A DNA stretch of 64,000 nt from Porticoccus sp041581635 (GTDB lineage: Bacteria; Pseudomonadota; Gammaproteobacteria; Pseudomonadales; Porticoccaceae), in NCBI GenBank assembly GCA_041581635.1, contig JBFICW010000007.1, positions 14,432 to 78,431 of the forward strand, read 5' to 3'. A model generated the notes under the pieces. The model saw only the letters and a list, made by a program, of their open reading frames with translations, searched no databases and was not told the DNA's origin. Made by a program: the position numbers and the translations under genes. Below, in pieces: positions 17,951 to 28,054 of the stretch; position 1 is the stretch's first letter; each line of letters opens with the position of its first letter.

Positions 17951-20440
17951 TTAGTTGGCAACAATATTAACCAGCTTGTTGGGAACCACAATCACTTTAC
18001 GAATGGTTTGTCCTTCAGTAAAGCGTTGAACATTTTCATGGTTTGTTGCCATCTGTTCAATAGCTTCTTTGTCTGCTTCGGCAGGGACATCAATTTGAGC
18101 ACGAAGCTTACCATTAACTTGGACGACCATTTGAATTGTACTTTTGATCAGAGCGGATTCATCGACCTTTGGCCATGGAGTATCGAGTAAATTGTTGCCA
18201 TGACCAAGTTCAGCCCACAACTGGTGACAGATATGGGGGACAATAGGTGAAAGCACTAAGATGGCTGTGTCTAACGCCTCTCGTTCTACTGCCAAGCCAT
18301 TGGGTGTTTCCCGGTCGGTATTTTTTCCCACTTCATTCAGTAGTTCCATCACAGCGGCAATGGCGGTATTAAAGGTCTGCCGACGGCCAAAGTCATCGCT
18401 AACTTTGGCGATCGTTTCGTGGGTTTTGCGTCGCAAGTCCTGCTGTTGCTGGCTTAGCTCAGCTGGGTTTATTGGTTCAGCAATGCCTGTCTGGGTATGT
18501 GAGTGCACCGCTTTCCAGAGCTTCCGTAGAAAGCGATGAGCACCTTCTACTGCGCTGTCATTCCACTCCAGTGATTGTTCGGGTGGTGCGGCGAACATGG
18601 TAAACAGGCGTACCGTATCGGCACCGTATTGCTCAATTAGAGACTGTGGGTCGACAGTATTACCCTTGGATTTGGACATCTTGGTGCCATCTTTCAATAC
18701 CATACCCTGGCAGAGCAGCTTGGTGAAGGGCTCGTCCGAGTCCAGTAGACCCTCATCACGCATCAACTTATGAAAAAACCGGGCATAGAGTAGGTGCAAG
18801 ATCGCGTGTTCAATACCGCCTACATATTGATCCACTGGCAACCAATAATTAGCTGCTTCGCGGTCAAGCATGCCTTCGCTGTAATTGGGGCTGGTATATC
18901 GGGCATAGTACCAACTCGATTCCATAAAGGTGTCGAAGGTGTCCGTTTCATGCTCGACGTTTTGGCCGTTCAGCTCTGCTTTTCGCCATTCAGTATTTGC
19001 TTTGATGGGCGATTGAACACCATCCATTTCAACATCTTCAGGCAGAAGAACAGGCAGGCGGTCGGTGGGAACCGGAATTTCTCCACCTTCTGGTAAGTTA
19101 AACACGGGGATTGGCGAGCCCCAGTAGCGCTGGCGGGATACGCCCCAGTCCCGCAGGCGGTAATTGACTTTTATTTCACCGCAATTGAGTTCGGCCAGTT
19201 TGCTGGCAATGGCATCGAAGCCAGCCTCGGGGCTAAGGCCATTAAACTCACCGGAGTTGATCATGACGACTTCATTGGACGCCTTTGATGCGTACCAGTC
19301 TTGCCATTTGTGGTTGTCAAAGCGAGAGGCTTCAGATGGGGTTCTTTGATCGAAGACTTGTTTGATTGGCAGGTCGTGCTTATTGGCAAACTCAAAGTCG
19401 CGCTCATCGTGAGCGGGTACAGCCATAATTGCGCCAGTGCCATATTCCATCAATACATAATTGGCGACCCAAACAGGAATTTTTTCACCAGTGATGGGAT
19501 GAATGGCTTCAAGTCCGGTGGCAATCCCTCGTTTTTCCATGGTGGCCATATCGGCTTCGGCGACCGATTGGGTTTTACAGGATTGAATAAAGGCCGCTAT
19601 TTCTGGATTGCTTTTTGCCAGGGCAAGCGCAACCGGATGCTCTGCCGCCAGGCTGGCATAGGTGACACCCATCAGGGTATCAGGGCGAGTAGTATAGACC
19701 GCGAAGTTATCGATACCTTCCACAGGTTGAGCCAACTTGAAGCTGAACTCTACGCCCCGGCTCTTGCCAATCCAGTTGCGTTGCATGATGCGAACTTGCT
19801 CTGGCCAGCCATCGAGTTTGTCGAGGTCGTTAAGTAGTTCTTCGGCATAGTCGGTGATCTTAATGAACCACTGGGGAATTTCTTTTTTCTCGACCGTGGT
19901 ATCACAGCGCCAGCAGCAGCCATCGATAACCTGCTCATTGGCTAATACAGTCTGATCATTGGGGCACCAATTGACGGCAGAGGTTTTTTTATAGACCAGA
20001 CCTTTTTCAAACAGCCGAGTAAAGAACCACTGCTCCCAGCGGTAGTATTCAGGTTTGCAGGTGGCCAGTTCTCGCGTCCAGTCATAGCCGAAGCCGAGTT
20101 GTTTCAGCTGGCTTTTCATGTACTCAATATTTTCGTAGGTCCATTTTGCCGGCGCGGTGTTGTGCTTGATAGCGGCATTTTCTGCCGGCAGGCCAAAGGC
20201 ATCCCATCCCATCGGTTGCAAAACATTCTTGCCGAGCATCCGTTGGTAGCGCGAAATCACATCGGCGATGGTGTAGTTGCGCACATGCCCCATGTGTAGC
20301 TTGCCGCTGGGGTACGGGAACATGGCCAGGCAGTAGTATTTTTCTTTACTGGTATCTTCGGTGACCACAAAGGTTTGGTTGTCAGCCCAAAAAGTTTGGG
20401 CCGTAGATTCGATTTCCGCTGGATGGTATTGGTCTTTCAT
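17951..20440 (-). CDS. leuS: Leucyl-tRNA synthetase
   Basis: This class Ia aminoacyl-tRNA synthetase charges tRNA-Leu. At 829 residues it is close to the usual 860. The HIGH motif is present as HMGH at 49-52 within PYPSGKLHMGHVRNYT, and KMSKS is at 587-591. The CP1 editing domain is recognised from the Thr-rich stretch VYTTRPDTLMGVTY. The zinc-like Cys cluster CCWRCDTTVEKKEIPQW is present. It starts the leuS-lptE-holA block; 158 bases separate it from lnt upstream on the same strand. Confidence 0.98.
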   Translation of the reverse strand: MKDQYHPAEIESTAQTFWADNQTFVVTEDTSKEKYYCLAMFPYPSGKLHMGHVRNYTIADVISRYQRMLGKNVLQPMGWDAFGLPAENAAIKHNTAPAKWTYENIEYMKSQLKQLGFGYDWTRELATCKPEYYRWEQWFFTRLFEKGLVYKKTSAVNWCPNDQTVLANEQVIDGCCWRCDTTVEKKEIPQWFIKITDYAEELLNDLDKLDGWPEQVRIMQRNWIGKSRGVEFSFKLAQPVEGIDNFAVYTTRPDTLMGVTYASLAAEHPVALALAKSNPEIAAFIQSCKTQSVAEADMATMEKRGIATGLEAIHPITGEKIPVWVANYVLMEYGTGAIMAVPAHDERDFEFANKHDLPIKQVFDQRTPSEASRFDNHKWQDWYASKASNEVVMINSGEFNGLSPEAGFDAIASKLAELNCGEIKVNYRLRDWGVSRQRYWGSPIPVFNLPEGGEIPVPTDRLPVLLPEDVEMDGVQSPIKANTEWRKAELNGQNVEHETDTFDTFMESSWYYARYTSPNYSEGMLDREAANYWLPVDQYVGGIEHAILHLLYARFFHKLMRDEGLLDSDEPFTKLLCQGMVLKDGTKMSKSKGNTVDPQSLIEQYGADTVRLFTMFAAPPEQSLEWNDSAVEGAHRFLRKLWKAVHSHTQTGIAEPINPAELSQQQQDLRRKTHETIAKVSDDFGRRQTFNTAIAAVMELLNEVGKNTDRETPNGLAVEREALDTAILVLSPIVPHICHQLWAELGHGNNLLDTPWPKVDESALIKSTIQMVVQVNGKLRAQIDVPAEADKEAIEQMATNHENVQRFTEGQTIRKVIVVPNKLVNIVAN

Positions 20441-20598
20441 CAGTCTTCTTGATCTGGTTGGGGCATTGCATTACGGCATGCTGTTATTACGGTATTAGCA
20501 TGGAGCTAATCCATATGCCGAAAAAGTATGCCGGAAAAGCGGTCAATTATAGGCTAAAGGCCGTCATAGACCCAGCCAGATTTATCGACTTATTTGTC

Positions 20599-22197
20599 CT
20601 ACTTGTTTTCTGGTCGTCGGGTTCGATATAGCGCAATGACGATAACAATAAATGACAACAGCAGGATGGGGTGGGACCCAAACCTTCCAAAGGGTGTAAG
20701 CCCGGTGCGTGGCTCTAATGTACCCTCAAGCGTGGTGCGTTGAAAAGAGGGGCTTACCGCAGTGACTCTGCCATCGTAATTAATTAATGCACTGATGCCG
20801 TCATTGGTGGCTCGAATTAATGGTTTACCATTCTCAATGGCTCGCATGCGGGCAATCTGAAAATGTTGTTTTGGTCCAATAGATTGACCAAACCAGGTGT
20901 CGTTGCTCAGGGTAAGTATCAGGTTGGCGTGGACAGCTGATTTCCTTACCAGCTCCGCATAGGCGATTTCGTAACATATAGCGGTGGCAATAATAGCACC
21001 CTTGGCCATGATGGGTTGTTGCTCCGCTGGTCCCGAGCTAAATGCAGACATAGGCAAATCAAAGAAGGCAATGGTTCCCCTCAACCACTTTTCAAAGGGG
21101 ATGTACTCACCAAAGGGCACCAGGTGTTGCTTGTGATACACCCCGGATGCCAGCCCAAGTCCGATGACCGAGTTGTAATATTTTGAGTAGTAACTACTGG
21201 GGTCGTTATGTGGTTGACCGTTGATCTCCGCCGTGGGAATCCCAGTAATGAGCGCTGTTTGAGATTCTGTTGCCGTGGATGACACTGAATCGAGATAGCC
21301 CATGACTTCATGCTGAAATCTCGGGATGGCCGATTCGGGCCAGATCACCAGATCGTTATGCAGAAGATTTTCCGTGTCGGCGCGGTATTGCTCAAAGATC
21401 GCCGGTAGCTTGTATGGGTCCCACTTTAGCGACAGGGGTAGGGCGGGCTGAACTAACCCAATTGAGAGGGGTTTTCCCGATGCTTGAGTCCAGCCAATGG
21501 TTTGTAGGTAGGCGCCGCCGAGCCAAAATAATGTTGCTAGTAGTAGCGCCGTAACCGGAATGCCAACCTTTGTTTTAACTTTAATGGATAGCTTTAGGGT
21601 GAACAGAAAGGCTAATAATGCACCACAAAATGCAGTTATCCAGCTAATACCGAGTACCCCGACAACCGGTGCCCAGCCAGATAGCCAGGTATCAGTGTGA
21701 CCGTAGCCTAAATAAAGCCAGGGAAACCCGCTAAAAACCCAGCCACGAAACCACTCTCCGATAGTCCAAATACTGGGGAAAATGATGAGCATGATCAGGG
21801 CCAAGCTATAGTTGGTCGAGAGAAGATTTGGCGGAGGTGTAAGTGTTCGGCCTAGCAATATAAAAGGTACTGTCAGTAATAGTGCCAGAAAAAAAATAAA
21901 TGGCGTGATCAGAAGTAAAGACAGTGCAATGCTGGCATCGCCATAGTCGTGGATACTGACAAAGATCCAGGAAGCCCCAAAGCCATAGATGCCCAAGCCA
22001 AAGCTCAAACTGCGTAACAATCGAACCCGGAAGCCCCGGTTGGCCTTTGGGCCACACACCATCGCTGCAAAACCAGCCATGGATAACAGCCCCAGTGGCC
22101 ACCAGTTAAAGGGTGCCATGGATAGCGGTAATAGCACGCCAAGCAGGACAGCCAGAAAGCAGGCCTTTAGGTCGTATTTATGTGCTGGGGATTCCAC
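20599..22197 (-). CDS. lnt: Apolipoprotein N-acyltransferase
   Basis: Lnt adds the third acyl chain to the N-terminal Cys of lipoproteins at the inner membrane, after Lgt and LspA. The 532-residue protein has about six N-terminal membrane helices, then a periplasmic nitrilase-like domain whose Glu-Lys-Cys triad is visible in WPESAIPRF, HKQHLVPFGEYIP and TAICYEIAYAEL, and a final helix. The start appears to be GTG at 22197, since no ATG lies near. Its lipoprotein clients in this window include LptE, LolB and the TPR lipoprotein. Confidence 0.96.
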   Translation of the reverse strand: MESPAHKYDLKACFLAVLLGVLLPLSMAPFNWWPLGLLSMAGFAAMVCGPKANRGFRVRLLRSLSFGLGIYGFGASWIFVSIHDYGDASIALSLLLITPFIFFLALLLTVPFILLGRTLTPPPNLLSTNYSLALIMLIIFPSIWTIGEWFRGWVFSGFPWLYLGYGHTDTWLSGWAPVVGVLGISWITAFCGALLAFLFTLKLSIKVKTKVGIPVTALLLATLFWLGGAYLQTIGWTQASGKPLSIGLVQPALPLSLKWDPYKLPAIFEQYRADTENLLHNDLVIWPESAIPRFQHEVMGYLDSVSSTATESQTALITGIPTAEINGQPHNDPSSYYSKYYNSVIGLGLASGVYHKQHLVPFGEYIPFEKWLRGTIAFFDLPMSAFSSGPAEQQPIMAKGAIIATAICYEIAYAELVRKSAVHANLILTLSNDTWFGQSIGPKQHFQIARMRAIENGKPLIRATNDGISALINYDGRVTAVSPSFQRTTLEGTLEPRTGLTPFGRFGSHPILLLSFIVIVIALYRTRRPENK

Positions 22198-22244
22198 GGC
22201 CTGATGGTGTCCTGAGGGGCAGTTAGTTTTTGGCGGGTTAGTAG

Positions 22245-23081
22245 CTAACCCCTCATGTGCATTTCCAGCAGTTTAACCTGTCGATTATCGCCTTCGGCAA
22301 CCCGGAAGGTAAAACCATTAACATCGACAGTTTCATCTATCGAGGGCATTCGGCCAAAGGCCTGAACGATGATGCCGCCAATGGTATCAAACTCCTCGTC
22401 ATTGATGCCGGTATCAAAATAGACGTTAAAGTCTGCAATTGGGGTGAGCGCATCAATCAGGTGACTTCCGTCCGGTTGTGGGCGGATCATCTTGCCTTCT
22501 TCTTCGTCTGTTTCATCCTCGATTTCACCAACAATTTCCTCGAGAATATCTTCAATGGTGATCAGGCCTGCAATGCCGCCGTATTCATCCACGACAATAG
22601 CCATATGATAACGCTGCTCCCGAAACTCTCTCAGCAGCACGTTAAGTCGTTTGCTTTCAGGAATAATTGTGGCCGGTCTAACTACATTTTTGATGTCAAA
22701 GTGGTCACGACCATCAAGAATCAGAGGTAATAACTCTTTTGCCAAGAGGATTCCCACAATGTCATCGGCTGAATCACCAATGACCGGGAAACGTGAATGA
22801 CTGGATTCAATGACCAGTTTCAATACATTCTCTAGGCTGGCTTCCTGTTGAATAACGACCATCTGGGAGCGGGGAATCATGATTTCCCGTACCTGTTGGT
22901 CAGATACGTTAAGAGCACCCTCGATAATTTCCAATGCATCATGGTCGATGACGTTGCTCTCATGGGCGGCACGCAGTAGCAGGGCAAGCTCATCCCTGGA
23001 TTGCGGCTCTGAGGAAAAAACGTTGGCCAGTTTGCCCAGCCAGGATTTTTCCTGAGAGCTGCTCGAGTCGTCGTCAGTCAT
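22245..23081 (-). CDS. corC: CorC/HlyC-family CBS-domain transporter accessory protein
   Basis: A 278-residue soluble CorC (YbeX) protein: a CBS-domain pair near 75-190, containing VREIMIPRSQMVVI and YHMAIVVDEYGGIAGLITIEDILEEIVGEI, followed by the C-terminal transporter-associated (CorC_HlyC) domain ending VKLLEMHMRG. There is no DUF21 membrane domain. Family members are linked to Mg/Co export; in enterics ybeX also affects ribosome metabolism, which fits its neighbour ybeY. Its ATG overlaps the ybeY stop by one base (TAATG). Confidence 0.95.
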   Translation of the reverse strand: MTDDDSSSSQEKSWLGKLANVFSSEPQSRDELALLLRAAHESNVIDHDALEIIEGALNVSDQQVREIMIPRSQMVVIQQEASLENVLKLVIESSHSRFPVIGDSADDIVGILLAKELLPLILDGRDHFDIKNVVRPATIIPESKRLNVLLREFREQRYHMAIVVDEYGGIAGLITIEDILEEIVGEIEDETDEEEGKMIRPQPDGSHLIDALTPIADFNVYFDTGINDEEFDTIGGIIVQAFGRMPSIDETVDVNGFTFRVAEGDNRQVKLLEMHMRG

Positions 23082-23566
23082 TAGTTGCTGATTGCTCCGG
23101 GTGATTGTTCATAGGGCGGAGGAAAGTGTAGGTTGGTAATGATGTTAGTTTCCAGTTGTTCCATTTTTTCAGCATCTTGATCGTCGATATGGTCGTAGCC
23201 AATTAAATGTAGACTACCGTGAATCGTCATGTGTGCCCAGTGAGCATCAGCAGACTTTTCCTGTTGCTTCGCTTCCCGCTCAACTACCGGGGCGCAGATA
23301 ACCAAGTCTCCGAGCAAGGGTAGCTGTAATGATTCAGGCAAGTTTGCTGGAAAAGATAGCACATTAGTCGCACCTTGCTTGTTACGGTAGCGGCTATTAA
23401 GTTCGGCACCTTCTTTTTCGTCAACGATACGAATGCTCAACTCCACTTCTTTACCCAGTCTTGTAGGCTGTTCTGTCAAAGCCGCAGAAACCCACCGACG
23501 AAATCTCTTTTCGTCGGGAACACTAGCACAGGATGACGCATTTTCAATGTCAATAATGAGGTTCAT
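23081..23566 (-). CDS. ybeY: Endoribonuclease / rRNA maturation factor YbeY
   Basis: YbeY is a zinc metalloprotein needed for 16S rRNA 3'-end maturation and 70S quality control. The 161-residue protein has the signature HGSLHLIGYDHIDD, carrying the three metal-binding His residues, and the upstream stretch RNKQGATNVLSFP. It lies between phoH (8-base gap) and corC (1-base overlap), in the conserved miaB-phoH-ybeY-corC-lnt order. Confidence 0.97.
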   Translation of the reverse strand: MNLIIDIENASSCASVPDEKRFRRWVSAALTEQPTRLGKEVELSIRIVDEKEGAELNSRYRNKQGATNVLSFPANLPESLQLPLLGDLVICAPVVEREAKQQEKSADAHWAHMTIHGSLHLIGYDHIDDQDAEKMEQLETNIITNLHFPPPYEQSPGAISN

Positions 23567-23574
23567 GGGAGTGT

Positions 23575-24627
23575 TTATTTGTCATTATCCTCTTCATGAG
23601 CATCATAGGCATCTACAATTTGTGCGACTAATGGATGGCGCACAACATCTTTAGAGCCAAAAAAGGAGAAGCTAATATCCTGGATGTCCTTTAGTACCTC
23701 GCATACATGAAGTAGTCCGGACTGAGTCCTGCGAGGCAGGTCTATTTGAGAGGTGTCACCGGTAATGACCGCCGTAGAGCTGAAGCCAATTCGAGTGAGA
23801 AACATTTTCATCTGTTCGCGGGTGGTATTTTGGCTTTCATCCAAAATAATAAATGAATTGTTCAAAGTCCTGCCGCGCATATAGGCGAGTGGCGCCACTT
23901 CAATGACATTGCGATCAATAAGTTTGGCTACGGTTTCTACACCAAGCATTTCATAAAGTGCATCGTAGAGTGGACGCAAGTAGGGGTCGACTTTTTGACT
24001 TAGATCGCCAGGAAGAAAACCGAGCTTCTCGCCAGCTTCTACCGCTGGACGTACCAACAAAATTCGTTCTACTTCATCCCGAAGTAATGCTTCTACCGCA
24101 CAGGCTACTGCGAGGTATGTTTTTCCTGTGCCTGCAGGGCCGACGCCAAAGTTAATATCATGAGTTTGAATTGCTCTCACGTATTTTTGTTGGCTGGCTC
24201 CGCGGGGTTTGATATTGCCCTTTTTGGTGCGAATGACAGGAAAGCTCTCCACATTTTCAGTATTAGCTGGTGCAGAGGCAGTGCTAGAAGCAGGTTTATC
24301 CATATGAGTCTCAATATTAGATGTCGCGATATTAGGGGGGGGAGAATTTGATTGCTGTATGGCCAGGTGAACCTGATCTGGGGTGAGGTCACCGTTAGTA
24401 GTATTTTCATGATAAAGATGACGAAGTAGCCGTCCAGCCTTTTTGGCCGTAGCGTTGTCGCCATAGAAGGCAAAAATATTCCCGCGGTTTCTGATCTCTA
24501 TCTTCAACCGCTGTTCAATTTGTCTAAGGTGTTCATCGAATTGGCCACAAAGTGTGGCGAGGCGTTTAGCATCACTAGGCTCAAGAGTAATGGTATGAGC
24601 TGCTACTTGCTGATTCAAATTTTCCAA
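23575..24627 (-). CDS. ybeZ: PhoH-family ATPase (YbeZ)
   Basis: A 350-residue PhoH-like P-loop protein with Walker A GPAGTGKTYLAV and Walker B FIILDESQNTT, preceded by a KH-like N-terminal region (residues 1-90) and a variable Ser/Asn/Pro-rich linker. PhoH proteins are predicted RNA-acting ATPases, and YbeZ interacts with YbeY in several bacteria. Arginine and lysine residues around IRTKKGNIKPRGASQQKYV mark the start of the ATPase domain. 128 bases separate it from miaB. Confidence 0.95.
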   Translation of the reverse strand: MENLNQQVAAHTITLEPSDAKRLATLCGQFDEHLRQIEQRLKIEIRNRGNIFAFYGDNATAKKAGRLLRHLYHENTTNGDLTPDQVHLAIQQSNSPPPNIATSNIETHMDKPASSTASAPANTENVESFPVIRTKKGNIKPRGASQQKYVRAIQTHDINFGVGPAGTGKTYLAVACAVEALLRDEVERILLVRPAVEAGEKLGFLPGDLSQKVDPYLRPLYDALYEMLGVETVAKLIDRNVIEVAPLAYMRGRTLNNSFIILDESQNTTREQMKMFLTRIGFSSTAVITGDTSQIDLPRRTQSGLLHVCEVLKDIQDISFSFFGSKDVVRHPLVAQIVDAYDAHEEDNDK

Positions 24628-24755
24628 TAGGCCGCCCTCTGCGGCAGTAACGATGTAGTTAGCATATAACCTTTATCTGCAGCTGAAAATACTTTTACCA
24701 GTAGTTTATATAGCAAAATGAAGCAATCCACTTTTATTTTTATGATGCGTTGTTA

Positions 24756-26117
24756 TTAGCCCGGGGTGGTAAGGGGGTTAACCAGTTCGCCGCGTAAAGA
24801 ATTTGGCAGAGCCTCGGTAATCGTCAGTTGAGTAAAATCACCTATTAGCTGGTGGTCTGTCGAGGGGAAGTTGACGACGCGGTTATTCTCTGTTCTGCCC
24901 TGTAGTTGTCCGGGGTCTTTTTTTGATATCCCCGTAACCAGCACGGTTTCAGTATTGCCAACCATTCGGCGACTTATTTCGAGAGCGTGCTGGCTGATGC
25001 GGTTTTGTAGAATCTGAAGCCTTTGCTTTTTCAATTCTGCTGGGGTGTCATCGGGCATATCTGCCGCTGGTGTACCGGGACGAGCACTGTAAATAAAGCT
25101 GAAACTATGATCAAAGCCAATATCATGGATTAGTTTCATCGTATCTTCGAAGTCTTTCTCCGTTTCACCTGGGAAGCCCACAATGAAATCGGATGAGATG
25201 CTGATCTCGGGACGAATTTGTCTTAGTTTGCGAATTCTTGATTTGTATTCGAGAACAGTATGACCTCGTTTCATGGCCGCCAATACTCGGTCTGACCCAC
25301 TTTGAACGGGCAGGTGTAAATGGCTAACCAGTTCAGGCACCTCTGCATAGGCTGCAATCAGGCTGTCAGAAAATTCCATTGGATGGGAAGTGGTATAGCG
25401 GATTCGGTCAATACCGTCGATATCGGCCACATAAGTAATCAGTTCAGCGAGATCACAGATACTGCCATTGGGCATATCCCCGCGGTAGGCGTTGACATTC
25501 TGCCCAAGAAGATTGATTTCACGTACATTCTGGCTTGCCAGGTGGGCCACTTCTGCCAATATGTCGGCGGCCGGTCGACTGACTTCCTCGCCTCGGGTAT
25601 ATGGCACAACACAGAAGGTGCAGTATTTGGAGCAGCCCTCCATGATGGATACAAAGGCTGTAGCGCCATCGGCCTCAGGTTGTGGAAGGCGGTCAAATTT
25701 TTCGATTTCAGGAAAACTGATATCCACGATGGTGGTGCCATCATGCTGTTTTTTTTCTGCCATCATCTCGGGCAGGCGATGAAGGGTTTGCGGGCCAAAT
25801 ACCAAATCTACAAAGGGTGCTCGTTTGGCGATGGCTTCCCCCTCCTGGCTGGCGACGCATCCACCCACCCCAATCGTCAAATCCGGGTTTTTTTCTTTTA
25901 ATATTCGCCAGCGGCCCAACTGATGGAATACTTTTTCCTGCGCCTTTTCTCTAATCGAACAGGTGTTCAGTAGCAATACATCCGCTTCTTCCGGATTTTC
26001 GGTCGTTACCATTTGATGACTGTCACCGAGAAGGTCTCTCATACGAGCTGAGTCGTATTCGTTCATCTGGCAGCCATGGGTGACGATATGTAACTTTTTA
26101 ACCGGTTTGTCCGACAT
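24756..26117 (-). CDS. miaB: tRNA-2-methylthio-N6-dimethylallyladenosine synthase
   Basis: MiaB adds the methylthio group to i6A37 of tRNAs reading U-starting codons. The 453-residue radical-SAM methylthiotransferase has N-terminal cluster Cys 16, 53 and 87 (in THGCQMN, LLNTCSIRE and VGGCVAS) and the radical SAM triad Cys 162, 166 and 169 in GCSKYCTFC. A TRAM domain forms the C-terminus. The reading frame extends to 26216, but MSDKPVKKLHIVTHGCQMN at 26117 is the family start. Confidence 0.97.
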   Translation of the reverse strand: MSDKPVKKLHIVTHGCQMNEYDSARMRDLLGDSHQMVTTENPEEADVLLLNTCSIREKAQEKVFHQLGRWRILKEKNPDLTIGVGGCVASQEGEAIAKRAPFVDLVFGPQTLHRLPEMMAEKKQHDGTTIVDISFPEIEKFDRLPQPEADGATAFVSIMEGCSKYCTFCVVPYTRGEEVSRPAADILAEVAHLASQNVREINLLGQNVNAYRGDMPNGSICDLAELITYVADIDGIDRIRYTTSHPMEFSDSLIAAYAEVPELVSHLHLPVQSGSDRVLAAMKRGHTVLEYKSRIRKLRQIRPEISISSDFIVGFPGETEKDFEDTMKLIHDIGFDHSFSFIYSARPGTPAADMPDDTPAELKKQRLQILQNRISQHALEISRRMVGNTETVLVTGISKKDPGQLQGRTENNRVVNFPSTDHQLIGDFTQLTITEALPNSLRGELVNPLTTPG

Positions 26118-26267
26118 AAAGTGATTAAATTCTGAGCAATTATAGGGTCGCGCATTATAACGGTAGCAAGGTGTAAATCCTACATGGATAGGTCTGAATG
26201 AATGAAATTTGTGCAATTTATGCTATTCTAGCGCGCCTTTTTCTGGACCTTTGACTAGGCTGTTTAT

Positions 26268-26603
26268 ATGGCTTCCAATCCGATTTATAAAATAATTTTT
26301 TTCAACCAGGGCCAGGTGTACGAAATGTATGCCCGTCATGTCTACCAAAGTGATCTGTGGGGATTTCTGGAAGTTGAAGAATTTATCTTTGGTGAGCGCA
26401 GTCAAATGATTGTGGATCCCGCTGAAGAGAAGCTAAAAACAGAATTCTCTTCGATTAAGCGAAGTTTTATTCCGCTCCATTCCGTGGTGCGTATCGATGA
26501 AGTGGAAAAAGAAGGTGCCTGTAAAATTACTGAAGTGAAGGGTGGTGGTAATGTTACACCGTTCCCGTTTCCCGGTGCCGCGCCAAAACCGAAGAGGGAT
26601 TGA
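26268..26603 (+). CDS. DUF1820 family protein
   Basis: A 111-residue protein matching the DUF1820 family of gammaproteobacteria. It begins ASNPIYKIIFFNQGQVYEMYARHVYQSDLWGFLEVEEFIFGE, with a Lys/Glu-rich middle (VDPAEEKLKTEFSSIKRSFIPLHSVVRIDEV) and a Pro/Gly-rich tail. Function is unknown. It is transcribed alone, divergent from miaB (150-base gap), and ends before an intrinsic terminator. In Pseudomonas relatives the family member is also found next to miaB-type genes, as far as I recall. Confidence 0.9.
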   Translation: MASNPIYKIIFFNQGQVYEMYARHVYQSDLWGFLEVEEFIFGERSQMIVDPAEEKLKTEFSSIKRSFIPLHSVVRIDEVEKEGACKITEVKGGGNVTPFPFPGAAPKPKRD

Positions 26604-26652
26604 TTGGTTTTTGGCAGATCAGAAGCGAAACCTTCTTGAGTTAAATTGAAAA

Positions 26653-26678
26653 GGGCCGCAATTTGCGGCCCTTTTTTT
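26653..26678 (+). terminator. Convergent intrinsic terminator (DUF1820 gene / aminotransferase)
   Basis: The stem GGGCCGCA pairs with TGCGGCCC around a 3-base loop and is followed by a run of seven or more T. It also has AAAA on the other side, so it can end transcripts from both converging genes. Confidence 0.9.
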
Positions 26679-26700
26679 ATATTAACCTTAAGAGTACCTG

Positions 26701-27978
26701 CTACGCCGTCAGTTTTTGCCTGACGGAGGCCAATTTAACGGAGTTGCAGAAGATCTCCATGGCGGCATCGATTTCGGCTACTGTTGGAAATGAAGGTGCT
26801 AGCCGGATGTTGCAATCCTTGGGGTCCTTGCCGTAAGGGAATGTAGCCCCCGCAGGCGTTAACTCGACTCCCGCTTCTGCCGCCAGTCTCACTACTTCAC
26901 TGGCAAGCCCTGGGCGGGTATCAAAGGATATAAAATAGCCCCCTTTAGGGTTGCTCCAAGTGCCCAGGTCAGATTCGGTGAAGTTTTCATCGAGATGTTT
27001 CAGAACACAGGCAAACCTTGGGCGAAGCAGCTCGGCATGTTTTTTCATGTGCGTCTGCAGCTCTGCTAGGTTTTTAATCACTTTCAAGTGACGCAATTGG
27101 TTAACCTTGTCTGGGCCGATAGAAGAAATTCCCAGGTGCTGCTTTATCACATTAAGGTTGTCTTTTGAGCTGGCCATATAGGCGACACCTGCACCAGCAA
27201 AGGTTACTTTGGAGGTAGAGGCGAATTGTAAAACACTGTTTTCAGTGCCATGCTTTCGACAGTACTTCATGATATTTGGCAGATCGGGTGATTCATCTGA
27301 TAGGTCGTGCACCGCATAGGCATTATCGTAAAATACCCGGAAATTAGCCGATGCAATGGTCCCCAGTTTTGCCAGCCGTTCAACGGTTTCCTGGCTGTAA
27401 ACGCAGCCGGTAGGGTTGGAATACTTGGGGACGCACCAAATGCCTTTAATCGCAGAATCATTGGCAACCAGAGATTCGACTTTATCCATCTCGGGGCCGT
27501 TTTCATCCATGGGCACATTGATCATTTCAATGCCGAATTCTTCACAGATGGAAAAGTGGCGGTCGTAGCCTGGCACAGGGCAGAGAAATTTAACGGTACC
27601 TTCATCTCTCCACGCAGACCCTTTACCATTGGGGCCAAACTGCCAGGCAAATAAAATCGTTAGGTACATCAGTGAGAGGCTGCTGTTACCGCCCACGAGA
27701 ACCTCGTCAGACTCAACACCTAGAATTTCAGCAGCCAGATCCCTCATCTTTGGAAGTCCCAAGAGGCCGCCATAATTTCGGGTGTCAGTACCATCGTCAG
27801 AAATATAGTTTCCTTGCAGGGCGCCATCTAGCGCATTGGCCAAAGAAAGTTGGCTCGCAGATGGTTTTCCTCGGGTTAAATTAAGATTTAATCCTCCGGA
27901 TTTGAACGACTCGTGTTTCGCAGCAAGCTCTTCATGCCACTGTTGCAACTGTTCTTGGGTTGCCTGATCAAGGTACAC
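26701..27978 (-). CDS. PLP-dependent aminotransferase, aspartate aminotransferase type Ic-like
   Basis: A 425-residue fold-type I PLP enzyme. It begins MYLDQATQEQLQQWHEELAAK and has the family-specific LNLTRGKPSASQLSLA and the PLP-binding stretches GGNSSLSLMY, WCVPKYSNPTGCVYS and FYDNAYAVHDL. The catalytic Lys is in FASTSKVTFAGAG. The pattern matches the MocR-like aminotransferases (PF12897) now recognised as aspartate aminotransferases of subgroup Ic. Probable reaction: aspartate plus 2-oxoglutarate to oxaloacetate plus glutamate; this is family inference. It is a single-gene unit. Confidence 0.9.
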   Translation of the reverse strand: MYLDQATQEQLQQWHEELAAKHESFKSGGLNLNLTRGKPSASQLSLANALDGALQGNYISDDGTDTRNYGGLLGLPKMRDLAAEILGVESDEVLVGGNSSLSLMYLTILFAWQFGPNGKGSAWRDEGTVKFLCPVPGYDRHFSICEEFGIEMINVPMDENGPEMDKVESLVANDSAIKGIWCVPKYSNPTGCVYSQETVERLAKLGTIASANFRVFYDNAYAVHDLSDESPDLPNIMKYCRKHGTENSVLQFASTSKVTFAGAGVAYMASSKDNLNVIKQHLGISSIGPDKVNQLRHLKVIKNLAELQTHMKKHAELLRPRFACVLKHLDENFTESDLGTWSNPKGGYFISFDTRPGLASEVVRLAAEAGVELTPAGATFPYGKDPKDCNIRLAPSFPTVAEIDAAMEIFCNSVKLASVRQKLTA

Positions 27979-28054
27979 GTTGTTATTCCTTCTAGATGAA
28001 TTTGTGCAAGGATTTTACCCGTTCGATGGATTGGCACAATAGTAAAAAGTCCTT

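Noticed and set aside
19301..19837. A 178-codon plus-strand open frame inside leuS
   Set aside because: It is antisense to a clear leuS reading frame and has no recognisable protein features.
25320..25901. A 193-codon plus-strand open frame inside miaB
   Set aside because: It is the antisense shadow of miaB codons, with no ribosome binding site and odd composition.
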